A stretch of 64,000 bases of DNA, from positions 372,001-436,000 of the forward strand of contig NZ_QOCF01000014.1 in assembly GCF_003318255.1 (NCBI RefSeq), read 5' to 3'. The position numbers and the translations under genes were made by a program. Under the pieces are notes generated by a model. It had not been told where the DNA came from, did no database searches, and saw only the letters and a program-made list of their open reading frames with translations. Shown here piece after piece: positions 42,811 to 52,303 of the stretch (the stretch's first letter is position 1; the number at the start of each line of letters is the position of its first letter). The DNA is from Ruegeria sp. A3M17 (GTDB taxonomy: Bacteria > Pseudomonadota > Alphaproteobacteria > Rhodobacterales > Rhodobacteraceae).

Positions 42811-44448
42811 TCAGTTGCCAGCGCTTTCCATTTTGCGGTGGGCGACAACCTCTTCCAGCCAACCCAGATGCATCTCGGGAACCGAACTGAGCAGCAGGTC
42901 GGTATAGTCGTCGAACGGCGGGCTCAGCACCTCGCTTTTCGACCCATAGCGAACCACGCGGCCCTGATACATAACCGCGATGCTATCGCTGATCGCGCGC
43001 ACCGTCGCCAGATCGTGGGTGATGAATAGGTAGGCCACATCCTCGATCTTCTGAAGGTCCAACAGCAGTTTCAGGATGCCGTCCGCCACCAGTGGATCAA
43101 GCGCCGAGGTGACCTCGTCACAGATGATCATCTTGGGCTTGGCTGCCAGTGACCGCGCGATACAGACGCGCTGTTTCTGACCACCTGACAGTTCCGCCGG
43201 ATAGCGATCCATGTACTTTTCGCCCAGTTCGATCTCATCCAACAGCTCGATGATCCGCTTGCGTTTTTCGGCACCTCGCATGTTGAAGTAGAACTCCAGC
43301 GGGCGTCCGATGATCGTACCAACAGTCTGACGTGGGTTCATTGCCACGTCGGCCATCTGGTAGATCATCTGCAGCTCGCGCAGGTCTTCACGGCTGCGGC
43401 CCTTCAGATCGCCACTGAGCTTGCGGCCAGCAAAGGTGATCTCACCATCGCGCGGCGGCAGCAAACCTGTGATCACCCGCGCCAGGGTCGACTTGCCCGA
43501 GCCGGATTCGCCGACAACCGCCAGTGTCTGCCCCGGATGAAGATCGACATTGACGTTGTGTAGCACGTCGAAATTCAAACCCTTGTAGCGCGCGGTGATA
43601 CCTTCGACGCTCAAAACCGCATCCGGTGTGGGCTTTTTCTCTTCGTGCTCGATCGAGCGGACCGAGACCAGCGCCTTGGTATACTCTTCCTGCGGGTTGT
43701 TGATGATCTGGTCGGTATTGCCATACTCGACCGTATTGCCCATCCGCAGAACCATGATGTCATCACTGACCTGAGCGACAACGGCGAGGTCATGCGTGAT
43801 GTAAAGCGCAGCAACGCCAGTATCACGAATGGCCTCTTTGATCGCCATCAGAACATCGATCTGAGTGGTCACATCCAGTGCTGTGGTCGGTTCATCAAAC
43901 ACCACCAGATCAGGTTCAGGGCACAGCGCCAACGCCGTCATGCACCGCTGTAGCTGACCGCCCGAGACCTGGTGCGGATAACGTTCACCGATATTGTCCG
44001 GATCGGGCAACCCTAGCTTGGCGAACAGTTCCCGCGCACGGCCTTCGGCCTCTTTACGCGAAAACTTCTTATGTTCGACCGCAGCTTCGACCACCTGATC
44101 CATGATTTTCTTGGCCGGGTTGAACGACGCGGCGGCGGATTGCGAGACATAGGCAACTTCGCCCCCACGCAGATTGCGGATATCGCTATGCGAGGTCTTC
44201 AGAATGTCGCGCCCGTTGACCCAGACTTCTCCACCGGTCAGTTCGACTCCACCACGGCCATAAGCCATGGACGCCAAACCGATGGTCGATTTACCGGCAC
44301 CGGATTCACCGATCAGCCCCAACACCTTGCCGCGTTCGAGGTCAAAGCTGACCCCGTGCACGATATCGATGTCATGGGGTTTTTCGCCGGGCGGATAGAC
44401 GGTCGCGCCGATCTTGAGGTTGCGGACCTTGAGAAGGGTATCACTCAT
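42811..44448 (-). CDS. Oligopeptide ABC transporter, fused DppD-DppF ATPase
   Basis: A 545-residue protein carrying two complete ABC domains. The first has Walker A GESGAGKST near 45-53 and signature VSGGQLQRCMTALAL; the second has Walker A GESGSGKST near 316 and signature LSGGQKQRVCIARS. Each has a Walker B (LVVFDEPTTALD; MIICDEVTSALD). Peptide and nickel importers normally use two separate ATPases, so this is a single-chain version. The start overlaps the stop of the DppC-type permease (ATGA). Confidence 0.94.
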   Translation of the reverse strand: MSDTLLKVRNLKIGATVYPPGEKPHDIDIVHGVSFDLERGKVLGLIGESGAGKSTIGLASMAYGRGGVELTGGEVWVNGRDILKTSHSDIRNLRGGEVAYVSQSAAASFNPAKKIMDQVVEAAVEHKKFSRKEAEGRARELFAKLGLPDPDNIGERYPHQVSGGQLQRCMTALALCPEPDLVVFDEPTTALDVTTQIDVLMAIKEAIRDTGVAALYITHDLAVVAQVSDDIMVLRMGNTVEYGNTDQIINNPQEEYTKALVSVRSIEHEEKKPTPDAVLSVEGITARYKGLNFDVLHNVNVDLHPGQTLAVVGESGSGKSTLARVITGLLPPRDGEITFAGRKLSGDLKGRSREDLRELQMIYQMADVAMNPRQTVGTIIGRPLEFYFNMRGAEKRKRIIELLDEIELGEKYMDRYPAELSGGQKQRVCIARSLAAKPKMIICDEVTSALDPLVADGILKLLLDLQKIEDVAYLFITHDLATVRAISDSIAVMYQGRVVRYGSKSEVLSPPFDDYTDLLLSSVPEMHLGWLEEVVAHRKMESAGN

Positions 44449-45263
44449 CCCCGGCCTCCTTTCAGCGATGTGGTACGGTTCAGAACCCAGTCAGCCACAA
44501 GGTTGACCGAGATGGCGAGCGTTGCGATGGCGACAGCGGGGTATAGGGCCGCGCCGATGCCATAGACGATCCCGTCCTTGTTTTCCTTCACGATCCCGCC
44601 CCAGTCCGCGAGTGGCGGCTGGACGCCCAGACCTAGGAACGACAGGGTCGAGATGAACAGGACCATGAAGATGAACCGAAGCCCGAACTCAGCCACCAGA
44701 GGCGACAGAGCGTTTGGCAGGATTTCCCGGAAGATGATCCAGCCACGACCTTCACCGCGCAGCTTTGCGGCCTCGACATAGTCCATCACGTTGATGTCTA
44801 CGGCGACCGATCGAGACAGTCGGTAAGGACGTGTGGCGTCCAACAGCCCCATCACAAGGATCAGGATCGGAACGGTCACCGGAACAATCGCCAGGATAAC
44901 CAGTGCCAGGATCAGCGTCGGGATCGACATGATCAGGTCAACCGTTCGGCTAAGCGCCTGGTCAGCCCAACCACCCAGAACCGCAGCCAAAAGGCCCAGC
45001 GAGGTGCCTGTGATAAAGCTGAGGATCGTGGCCATCGCAGCGATAAAGATGGTCGTGCGACCACCATAGATCATACGCGTCAGCAGATCTCGCCCGATAT
45101 TGTCCGTGCCCAGCAGATGCTCGGCGCTTGACGGTTCCCACACATCACCGACCACTTCGGCCATTCCGTAGGGGGCGATCAGTGGGGCTGCGATGGCTAT
45201 GAAAAAGTACAGTCCGGTGAAAAACAGACCGACGGCGGCCGAAATAGGAATGTTCTTCATCAT
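44445..45263 (-). CDS. Oligopeptide ABC transporter permease (DppC type)
   Basis: A 272-residue inner-membrane protein with about five to six helices. The family N-terminus has GTDNIGRDLLTRMIYGGRTT (here GTDNIGRDL), and the EAA loop is at YVEAAKLRGEGRGWIIFREILP. DppC proteins pair with a DppB partner, which is the next gene upstream. Start and stop both overlap neighbours by 4 bp. A second ATG lies one codon later and is equally possible. Confidence 0.93.
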   Translation of the reverse strand: MMKNIPISAAVGLFFTGLYFFIAIAAPLIAPYGMAEVVGDVWEPSSAEHLLGTDNIGRDLLTRMIYGGRTTIFIAAMATILSFITGTSLGLLAAVLGGWADQALSRTVDLIMSIPTLILALVILAIVPVTVPILILVMGLLDATRPYRLSRSVAVDINVMDYVEAAKLRGEGRGWIIFREILPNALSPLVAEFGLRFIFMVLFISTLSFLGLGVQPPLADWGGIVKENKDGIVYGIGAALYPAVAIATLAISVNLVADWVLNRTTSLKGGRG

Positions 45264-46216
45264 TTCGGATGCCTCAGTCTTGGGTTGGCAAGGATGGACA
45301 CAATATCGGCAAACATGTTGAGCCCGATATAGACAGCGGCAAAGACGACGCCGCAGGCCAGAACGACCGGCACGTCACGCTTGGTTACCGAGTCCACCAG
45401 ATATTGCCCCATGCCGGGATATACGAATACCACTTCGACAACGACGACGCCCACAACCAGATAAGCCAGGTTCAGCATCACAACGTTGACAATGGGGGAA
45501 ATCGCGTTGGGAAACGCGTGGCGCGCAATGACCTGAAAATTCGAGAGGCCTTTCAGTTCAGCCGTTTCGATGTAGGCCGATTGCATCAGGTTCAGGATCG
45601 CAGCGCGGGTCATTCGCATCATCTGCGCCAGCACTACCAGTGTCAGAACGAAGGCAGGCAGGGCGATGGCATTGAGCTTTTGCCCGAAGGACATTGTGTC
45701 GTTGATCATTGCGAGTGAGGAGAACCAGCCCAGTTTCACTGAGACGAAGTAGATCACCACGTAACCGATCAGGAATTCCGGGATCGAAACCGTTGTCAGG
45801 GTGATTGCAGAAATCAGTTTGTCAGGCCAGCGGTTGCGGTACCGAACGGCCAGAAGGCCTAGAAAGATAGCTAGCGGCACGGAAACGACGGCTGCAGCAC
45901 ATGCCAGGAACAGGGTGTTCCCTAAGCGCTTTCCGATGCTTTCTGCGATGTCGAGTTTGTTGGTCAAAGACTGACCCAGATCGCCCTGCAGGATGCCGCC
46001 CAACCATTCGAAATATCGGGTTAGAGCGGGACGGTTGAGGCCCATTTCCTCGCGCAGGTTTGCCAGCGCCTCGGGGGTTGCGGATTGGCCAAGGACCGCT
46101 TGCGCAGCGTCCCCAGGCAGGGCTTCGGTGAGGCCGAAAATCAGAGCCGATGCACCGAAGAGAAGCAGGAGTCCCAGCGCAAGGCGCTGGGAAACCAGTT
46201 TGATGATAGGATGCAT
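45260..46216 (-). CDS. Oligopeptide ABC transporter permease (DppB type)
   Basis: A 318-residue inner-membrane protein with six predicted helices. The N-terminal helix (about 8-32) is followed by the periplasmic LPGDAAQAVLGQSATPE segment typical of DppB. The EAA loop reads YIETAELKGLSNFQVIARHAFPN. It forms the channel with the DppC-type protein. It follows the binding-protein gene by 15 bp. Confidence 0.93.
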   Translation of the reverse strand: MHPIIKLVSQRLALGLLLLFGASALIFGLTEALPGDAAQAVLGQSATPEALANLREEMGLNRPALTRYFEWLGGILQGDLGQSLTNKLDIAESIGKRLGNTLFLACAAAVVSVPLAIFLGLLAVRYRNRWPDKLISAITLTTVSIPEFLIGYVVIYFVSVKLGWFSSLAMINDTMSFGQKLNAIALPAFVLTLVVLAQMMRMTRAAILNLMQSAYIETAELKGLSNFQVIARHAFPNAISPIVNVVMLNLAYLVVGVVVVEVVFVYPGMGQYLVDSVTKRDVPVVLACGVVFAAVYIGLNMFADIVSILANPRLRHPK

Positions 46217-46231
46217 TATCCGTGGGCCCTA

Positions 46232-47818
46232 TCAGGCGAACCACATCTTGCGTGACATGTTGCCATTCATCATCTCTTGGGTTGGGTCGCTTTCCCAACC
46301 TTCGAGCTGATTGGTGACGCCTTCGACAAAATCGTTGAACATCGGGCAGATCAGACCGCCCTGGTCGCGGACCATCATGCCCATTTTGCTGTAGATGTCC
46401 TTGCGTTTGTCGTTGTCCAGTTCGGCCCGTGCTGCAAACAGCATTTCGTCGAACTCTGGCACCTTGAAGCGGGTGTCGTTCCAGTCGGCAGTCGACAGAT
46501 ACGCTGTCGCGTACATCTGATCCTGTACCGGACGGCCACCCCAATAGGATGCGCAGAACGGCTGAACGTTCCAGACCTCCGACCAGTAGCCATCGTTGGG
46601 CTCGCGCTTGATTTCCAGCGGGATACCGGCCTGAGCCGCGCTTTGCTGGAACAGGGCCGCTGCGTCAACGGCACCCGGGAAGGCGCCATCTGCAACACGC
46701 AGGATGATCGGCGAACCGTCATGGCCCGACTTCGCATAGTGCTCTGCCGCCTTTTCAAGGCTGTAGTCGCGTTGCGGGATTGAGCCGTCAAACAGCGGGT
46801 ATGCCGCATTGATCGGCATGTCGTTGCCAATTGTGCCGTAGCCGCGCAGAACCTTGTCGACCAAGTCTTGGCGGTTGATTGCGTGTTTCAGCGCCAGCCG
46901 CAGTTCGTTGTTGTCGAACGGCGCGGTGTCGCAATGCATGATGAACACATAATGTCCACGGCCGGCGGTCGAGTGCACCGTCAAGTTTGGGGCGCGGCCC
47001 AGCAGATCGGCAACCTTTGGTTCTACGCGGTTGATCGCGTGAACCTGACCGGACTGCAGAGCAGCCGTACGGGCAGTCGCATCGTTGATGACAATTACTT
47101 CGACGCTGTCGAAATTGCCGAAATCGGGGTTCCAGTGGTTGGCAAATTTCTTGAACACGTGGCGTACGCCCGGCTCGTCGACTTCCAACTGGTATGGTCC
47201 GGTGCCAATGCCCGCACCTGGGTTTTCCATTCCGCCATCAGGCTGAATGATCAGGTGATAGTCGGCCATCAGATAGGGCAAGTCGGCATTTGGCTCGGTC
47301 AGTGTGACCTGGAAATTGTCGCCATCGGCCTTCATTGACTCAATGCCCTTCATGATACCCAGGGCACCGGACTTGGAGTCTTCGTTCGAGTGGCGCTCCA
47401 TGGTTTTCAGCACGTCTTCGCTGGTCATGGTCTTGCCGTTGTGGAACTCGACACCCTGACGCAGTTTGAATGTCCAAACTTTGGCGTCCGCGCTGCCTTC
47501 GACGGCTTCAGCCAGGCGCGGCTCGATCGACCCGTCGGGCGCAACTTCCACAAGCTGGTCACCGAATTGTTTGCCGTTCTGGAACGGCACCGAGCTGGCA
47601 TAGGTCGCCGGATCCAGCGAGTTGGTGGATTCGCCGCCTTGCAAGCCAAATTTTAGGTCGCCGCCCTTCTTCGGTCCTGCCGCGCGCGCGGCGTCAGCGA
47701 ACATGGTGCTGGCCATCGCCGCCGACACACCCAGAGCCGCCGCTTTCCCCATGAATTCGCGACGGGTCAGTTTGCCCGCAGTGACCTGACCGGCCATGTG
47801 AGTGAGTTGTTCGTTCAT
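46232..47818 (-). CDS. Oligopeptide ABC transporter substrate-binding protein (SBP family 5)
   Basis: A 528-residue periplasmic binding protein. A twin-arginine-type signal is visible: LTRREFMGKAA at 17-27, then an Ala-rich stretch to ARA near 47. Mature motifs include VWTFKLRQGVEFHNGKTMTSEDV near 115, the classic peptide-binding-protein signature, and LRLALKHAINRQDLVDKVL near 310. Export as a folded protein through Tat is unusual but known for this family in Rhodobacterales. The CocE-type hydrolase gene lies 125 bp upstream on the same strand, which hints at peptide or amide-ester ligands. Confidence 0.93.
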   Translation of the reverse strand: MNEQLTHMAGQVTAGKLTRREFMGKAAALGVSAAMASTMFADAARAAGPKKGGDLKFGLQGGESTNSLDPATYASSVPFQNGKQFGDQLVEVAPDGSIEPRLAEAVEGSADAKVWTFKLRQGVEFHNGKTMTSEDVLKTMERHSNEDSKSGALGIMKGIESMKADGDNFQVTLTEPNADLPYLMADYHLIIQPDGGMENPGAGIGTGPYQLEVDEPGVRHVFKKFANHWNPDFGNFDSVEVIVINDATARTAALQSGQVHAINRVEPKVADLLGRAPNLTVHSTAGRGHYVFIMHCDTAPFDNNELRLALKHAINRQDLVDKVLRGYGTIGNDMPINAAYPLFDGSIPQRDYSLEKAAEHYAKSGHDGSPIILRVADGAFPGAVDAAALFQQSAAQAGIPLEIKREPNDGYWSEVWNVQPFCASYWGGRPVQDQMYATAYLSTADWNDTRFKVPEFDEMLFAARAELDNDKRKDIYSKMGMMVRDQGGLICPMFNDFVEGVTNQLEGWESDPTQEMMNGNMSRKMWFA

Positions 47819-47943
47819 TTAGTGGTCTCCCAGTTGATTGAATTTCAGCCCTTCCCGGGCATTTTTATTGACGCATGAGTCAAGTTAGGCGCATTTCGGT
47901 CTACCGAGCAAGGACAAATGTCTGACCTTTGGCCACCAAAATA

Positions 47944-49938
47944 TCACATCTGGTTTCGTGGAACGGCGTCCTCCGTTTGTTTAGAGAATACCAAAGTTTC
48001 GTTTTCAAAAGCACTTATCTGTGCCTTGAGAAAAAAGTTCTCGCGATCCGACCACATTTCGCAGGATGTTTCCGTGCGCAGGTCTATCCCGTCCCGACTG
48101 ATCTCCTGTGTCCAGCGGCACCGCCCGTGGGCGGATAGCGGGTCGTCGGGGTGGATTGTCCAGCTTTCATATGCAGTGCCACCATGCGTAAGCCCGTGGA
48201 GATTGTCCGTTACGCAACCAAAATCGTCTTCTATGATCAATCGGGTTTCACCTGAATTCAAGTCAGTCTCCACCCGGCGAGAGTTGCTGCTGTCCCGCAG
48301 GGTCGTCACATCAATCGGGGTTTCAGAATCGGGCGCCTGAAACACATGCTCATCATCACCCGCGGTCGGCCGTTTCGGGATCGTAATCGTACCACCTGTC
48401 AGGTGCAGTTCGACGGGTTCGGGTGAGGGCCAGATCAGCGGCCAATACGCGCTGGACACAGCCACCCGCACGCGATGCCCTTTGGGAACGCGATAGGCGA
48501 TGTGATCCAGGTCCAATGAGATTTCGTAGGGCGCTCCGGGCGTCAACGGAGTTGGTTGCGCGTGGCAATCTCGGTGCGACAGGTTCAGAACGCCATAGGT
48601 GATCCGGGTTGAGGCCCCATCCGGATGGACATGATTTAACCTAACGGCAATCTGTGCCTGCGGTCGGTCGGCACTGACATTCAGGCAAATGCGCGGTGCG
48701 CCGACAATATCCAGATCTTCCGACAAAGGCGGGCCATCGAAACAGGCGGACAACGCATCATCGGCGCGCTGATCTCCCGGCATGTCCGGGCCCAGCCAAA
48801 TTGCGCAATACTCGCCGCCATCCATGCCGCAGGTTTGTGGTGACCGGACCCGCATATCCAGCGGCTCATCTTGCCCGAGGCCACCGTTCGACAGGCTCAG
48901 TGTCAGGTTGGACAAATGTGAGGTTGCGCCTGTCTGCTCGCTGATCCAGCGTCCGGGTCTGTTGTTGTACCACCGCTTTGGACGGACGCCGTCCATCAGA
49001 TACGCCCGATAGTCGGGGTCGGTTTCAACGCCGCTATCCAGACCTTTCAACCAATGATCCCACCAACGCAGCGCCTCTTGCAGAAAACCGATCCGCGGTT
49101 CGGGTACTGCGAAATGCGGGTATTTGTGCACCCAAGGCCCCATGATCCCCTTGACCGGAGCGCTAAGCTGTTCGACCAGCAATGGCACTGTATTCTTATA
49201 GGCATCGCCCCAGCCACCTATAGCCAGTGTCGCAGCGCGGATCGCGCTGAAATCTTCGCAGACAGAGCCATGCTGCCAATAGGCATCGCGCGTCTGGTGG
49301 CGCAGCCAGGTCGAGGGCAGGAACGTTTGGTTTTCCAAACGCTCAAGCCATAATTCACGCCAGTTGGGGCGCAGCGCTGGGTCGGGTGCGCGGGATGAGT
49401 AGGACCACATAGTCGCGCCCCAACCCAGGTTTTCATTCAGCAGGCATCCGCCCTTGTAATGGATGTCGTCTTCGTAACGATCTGCGGTTGAACACAGGGT
49501 GATAATTGCCTTCAGCGGCGCGGGTTGAAGGGCGGCAACCTGCAGCGCGTTGAACCCGCCCCAGCTGATTCCCATCATCCCAACGGTGCCTGAACACCAC
49601 GGCTGATCCGCCAGCCATTGGATTGTGGAAACGGCATCATCCAGCTCTTGCTGGGTGTACTCGTCTTCCATCAACCCTTCGCTGTCCCCATTGCCGCGCA
49701 TGTCCACACGAATGCAGGCATAGCCGCGTTTGGCAAACCAGGGATGGGTCAGGGCATCTCGCGTCGCTGTGCCGTCGCGTTTGCGATAGGGCAGGAATTC
49801 TAAAATGGCCGGAACGGGGCTGCTGTCTGCATCCACTAGGCGCCAGACACGCGCTGAAAGACGACATCCATCCGGCATCACTATGCCGACATCCGGTAGA
49901 TCTTCGATATCGCATAGCGAATTGGGCGAGCGAGTCAT
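47944..49938 (-). CDS. CocE/NonD family hydrolase (X-prolyl dipeptidyl-peptidase type)
   Basis: A 664-residue serine hydrolase. The N-terminal alpha/beta-hydrolase domain carries the nucleophile S125 in GISWGGFNA. RVDMRGNGDSEG (77-88) is the conserved family segment, and a helical cap domain follows. The C-terminal jelly-roll domain (about 420-560) is the PepX_C type, with GHRVRVAVSSAYWPLIWPSPEP. The final 100 residues resemble no known domain to me. Members cleave X-Pro peptides, cocaine-type esters or nonactin. The next genes import oligopeptides, so a cytoplasmic peptidase is likely. The ATG at 49938 is chosen over a TTG 33 bp upstream. Confidence 0.87.
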   Translation of the reverse strand: MTRSPNSLCDIEDLPDVGIVMPDGCRLSARVWRLVDADSSPVPAILEFLPYRKRDGTATRDALTHPWFAKRGYACIRVDMRGNGDSEGLMEDEYTQQELDDAVSTIQWLADQPWCSGTVGMMGISWGGFNALQVAALQPAPLKAIITLCSTADRYEDDIHYKGGCLLNENLGWGATMWSYSSRAPDPALRPNWRELWLERLENQTFLPSTWLRHQTRDAYWQHGSVCEDFSAIRAATLAIGGWGDAYKNTVPLLVEQLSAPVKGIMGPWVHKYPHFAVPEPRIGFLQEALRWWDHWLKGLDSGVETDPDYRAYLMDGVRPKRWYNNRPGRWISEQTGATSHLSNLTLSLSNGGLGQDEPLDMRVRSPQTCGMDGGEYCAIWLGPDMPGDQRADDALSACFDGPPLSEDLDIVGAPRICLNVSADRPQAQIAVRLNHVHPDGASTRITYGVLNLSHRDCHAQPTPLTPGAPYEISLDLDHIAYRVPKGHRVRVAVSSAYWPLIWPSPEPVELHLTGGTITIPKRPTAGDDEHVFQAPDSETPIDVTTLRDSSNSRRVETDLNSGETRLIIEDDFGCVTDNLHGLTHGGTAYESWTIHPDDPLSAHGRCRWTQEISRDGIDLRTETSCEMWSDRENFFLKAQISAFENETLVFSKQTEDAVPRNQM

Positions 49939-49989
49939 TTTGGAAGTCTTTCGGTCTTTGTCTTTTTGCAATGTACTAAAATCGTCAAA

Positions 49990-51093
49990 TCACTGTTTGA
50001 TTGCGACAACAAGGTCCATCACGTTCGTTCCGGTTGGGCCTGTCACCAGCAATGCGTCTGCGCGGTCCAGGTAACTACCGCTGTCCGCCTGCTGCAGTGA
50101 GTGCTCGGCCCCGTCGCCCCAGGTCGCGCCGTCGACTACCGCTCCGGCTGCATTGGTCGGACCATCGGTGCCATCAGTACCGCCGACGACCAGCGTCAGA
50201 CCCGAGGTCCCGGATATTTCACGGGCAAGCGCCAGAGCCAACGCCTGATTGCGCCCGCCACGGCCCGGCTTGTCCGGCAAAACCACCGTTGGTTCGCCAC
50301 CGAATACCATGACGCCGGTCGGCATATCCCTCAGGCGTTTCCCCAGATTGGATGCGATTTGCATGAAATCGTCATGCAGGCATTCTTCGTCAGCCAGCAC
50401 TTGCAAACCGTTTTGGCGTGCCATTTCTGCGGCTGCCGAGCGTGCATGGGCGTTCGAAGCAACGATCTTGGTCGAGGCGTCAAATTTGAAAGTGTCAGGC
50501 AATGCGCCAATTCCCGATCCGATGACGTTCAGGTCGTCTCCCGGCACATCGGAAATCGCAAGAACGGTCGCTTTGGCCCCGTTGAAATGGGACAACAGCC
50601 CGCCGCCCTTGATCCGCGACAGCTTTCGACGCTCGGCATTCATTGCGGTGATATCCAAACCTTCGGCCAGCAGCCTTGTGTTCAATTGCGCCAGATCTGC
50701 CAAAGAGTTCCCCGGCAGCAAATCCTCTGCCAAGGATGATGCCCCGCCCGAAACCAGCAACAGTACATGGGAACCAGGTGCCATCGTCTCGATCGCTTCG
50801 CGCAGGGCGCGCCCACCGTCCAGGCTGCGTGTGTCCGGAACCGGATGAGAGGCTTCGATCAACTGCACATGTTCTGGCAGGTCGCGCCCGTGATCGTCCT
50901 TGGTGACAACCAGCGTCGGACGCGGGCCGAAATGGTCCAATGCTGCGCTGGCCATCGCTGCGGCTGCCTTGCCGACAGCCAGAATCTGGTCGGGTGTTTG
51001 GATATCATTCAGAACAGCCTTAGTGGCCCTTTTCCCGTCAACAGCGTCAACGCCGGCCTGCCAAATGCGAATTGCCTTTTGCATTTGGTCCAT
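49990..51093 (-). CDS. Glycerate 2-kinase (MOFRL family)
   Basis: A 367-residue class I glycerate kinase forming 2-phosphoglycerate from glycerate and ATP. The N-terminal DUF4147 part shows ILAVGKAAAAMA near 38, EASHPVPD near 80 and LLLVSGGASSL near 110. The C-terminal MOFRL domain holds GGEPTVVLP and GGTDGTDGPTNAAGA. It is shorter than typical 420-residue members. The start overlaps the dtd stop (ATGA), so the two are coupled. 2-Phosphoglycerate feeds glycolysis/gluconeogenesis, as needed for glyoxylate or serine-cycle carbon. Confidence 0.88.
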   Translation of the reverse strand: MDQMQKAIRIWQAGVDAVDGKRATKAVLNDIQTPDQILAVGKAAAAMASAALDHFGPRPTLVVTKDDHGRDLPEHVQLIEASHPVPDTRSLDGGRALREAIETMAPGSHVLLLVSGGASSLAEDLLPGNSLADLAQLNTRLLAEGLDITAMNAERRKLSRIKGGGLLSHFNGAKATVLAISDVPGDDLNVIGSGIGALPDTFKFDASTKIVASNAHARSAAAEMARQNGLQVLADEECLHDDFMQIASNLGKRLRDMPTGVMVFGGEPTVVLPDKPGRGGRNQALALALAREISGTSGLTLVVGGTDGTDGPTNAAGAVVDGATWGDGAEHSLQQADSGSYLDRADALLVTGPTGTNVMDLVVAIKQ

Positions 51094-51530
51094 CAGCTTT
51101 CCATCCAAATTGTGACCGGTCCGTCATTGACCAGCTCTACCGCCATGTCGGCTCCGAACTGCCCGGTTTCCACAGGCACACCATGTTCCTGCAACCGCCG
51201 CGCAAACTCTTCATAGAGGCGCTGCCCCACATCAGGGGGGGCGGCCTCGGAAAAGCCCGGCCGGTTCCCGCGCGAGGTATCGGCGGCCAGCGTGAACTGG
51301 CTGATCACCAACGCCGAGCCACCCACATCCACGACAGAGCGGTTCATCTTACCGGTGTCATCTTTGAAAATACGCAGCTTAGAGACCTTGGCCGCCAGTT
51401 GTTCGACCTTTTGTTCGTCGTCACCCTTCATCGCACAAACCAGGATCATCAACCCTGGACCGGACTGTCCAACCGTTTGTCCGTCAACCGAGACTTTGGC
51501 CCGGGAAACCCTTTGAAGAAGTGCGCGCAA
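51093..51530 (-). CDS. dtd: D-aminoacyl-tRNA deacylase
   Basis: A 145-residue enzyme that hydrolyses D-aminoacyl-tRNAs and Gly-tRNA(Ala), guarding translation against D-amino acids. The family motifs [17 protein letters not shown] (78-94) and NDGPVTIW near the C-terminus are present; the latter is the cross-subunit GlyPro motif. The start codon is TTG: the protein begins at [13 protein letters not shown], as in all family members, with GGAG 7 nt upstream. Coupled to glycerate kinase by a 4-bp overlap. Confidence 0.93.
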   Translation of the reverse strand: MRALLQRVSRAKVSVDGQTVGQSGPGLMILVCAMKGDDEQKVEQLAAKVSKLRIFKDDTGKMNRSVVDVGGSALVISQFTLAADTSRGNRPGFSEAAPPDVGQRLYEEFARRLQEHGVPVETGQFGADMAVELVNDGPVTIWMES

Positions 51531-51555
51531 ATTTGTTCTCCGTTTGGTGGCGTGG

Positions 51556-52224
51556 TTACCCGACCCAGCTTGCTATCTCGTCCAAACCGGCGCGGCTGGT
51601 CCGAAACCCGTTCGCAGGGTGGTCAGTGTCTGAATAGCCGAACGAGATTGCGCACAAGATCAACCGATCATCTGGAATGTCGAAATACCGGTGCAGAAAC
51701 TTGCCATAGCTGGCCACCGCGGCTTGGGGGATCGTGGCCACTCCCAAGGCTTGCGCGGCGAGGGTGAAGGCCATGACAAATCCACCACTGTCCATTGCCC
51801 CGTACGCGCCAAGGTCCGCAGGGCTTGAGATGATCGCGCAATGCGGGGCACCGAAAAGGGCAAAGTTTTCCATCATTTGCTTGGCCGAACCGGCGCGGTC
51901 CCCGCGCTGCACGCCCACGGCTTCGTATAATGCCCAGCCACAATCGCGACGTCGTTCCTGATAGATACCGGCATACGCCGTCGGGAACGGCAGGTCGGGT
52001 TCCGGTGCGCCGGTTGTGACTTCGTTTTGCAGCGCTTTTCGAAAAGCGTCAGTCTCGGCTCCACTGGTGATCACGATGTTCCAGGGCTGCGCATTGCACC
52101 AGCTGGGGGCACGCGACGCGCAGGTCAGAATCTGTTCGATCTGGTCCTTGGGAACGGGTTCAGGTCGGAACGCCCGGCAAGAATGCCGCTCGGCCAGTAA
52201 TCGATCCAGATCGGATAGCGTCAC
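51556..52224 (-). CDS. Nitroreductase family protein
   Basis: A 222-residue FMN-dependent oxidoreductase. The N-terminal [14 protein letters not shown] and [16 protein letters not shown] segments form the FMN-binding site typical of the family; [17 protein letters not shown] is the dimer core. Translation starts at GTG (52224) behind AGGGGGAG. It reduces nitro or quinone compounds with NAD(P)H, with the true substrate unknown. It lies 79 bp after the zinc-ribbon gene and 25 bp before dtd. Confidence 0.88.
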   Translation of the reverse strand: MTLSDLDRLLAERHSCRAFRPEPVPKDQIEQILTCASRAPSWCNAQPWNIVITSGAETDAFRKALQNEVTTGAPEPDLPFPTAYAGIYQERRRDCGWALYEAVGVQRGDRAGSAKQMMENFALFGAPHCAIISSPADLGAYGAMDSGGFVMAFTLAAQALGVATIPQAAVASYGKFLHRYFDIPDDRLILCAISFGYSDTDHPANGFRTSRAGLDEIASWVG

Positions 52225-52303
52225 ACTGCTCCCCCTTTGTGTAGCCGAGGCGCAGGATGGCCGCAGGATCAGCGATGTTCAAGCGGTTAAAAGGGGACAG
52301 GTG

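Noticed and set aside
47848..47870. Small GCCC/GGGC hairpin followed by a T-run on the plus strand near 47.85 kb
   Set aside because: No plus-strand gene ends there and the stem is only 4 bp; it lies in the leader of the peptide-binding-protein gene.
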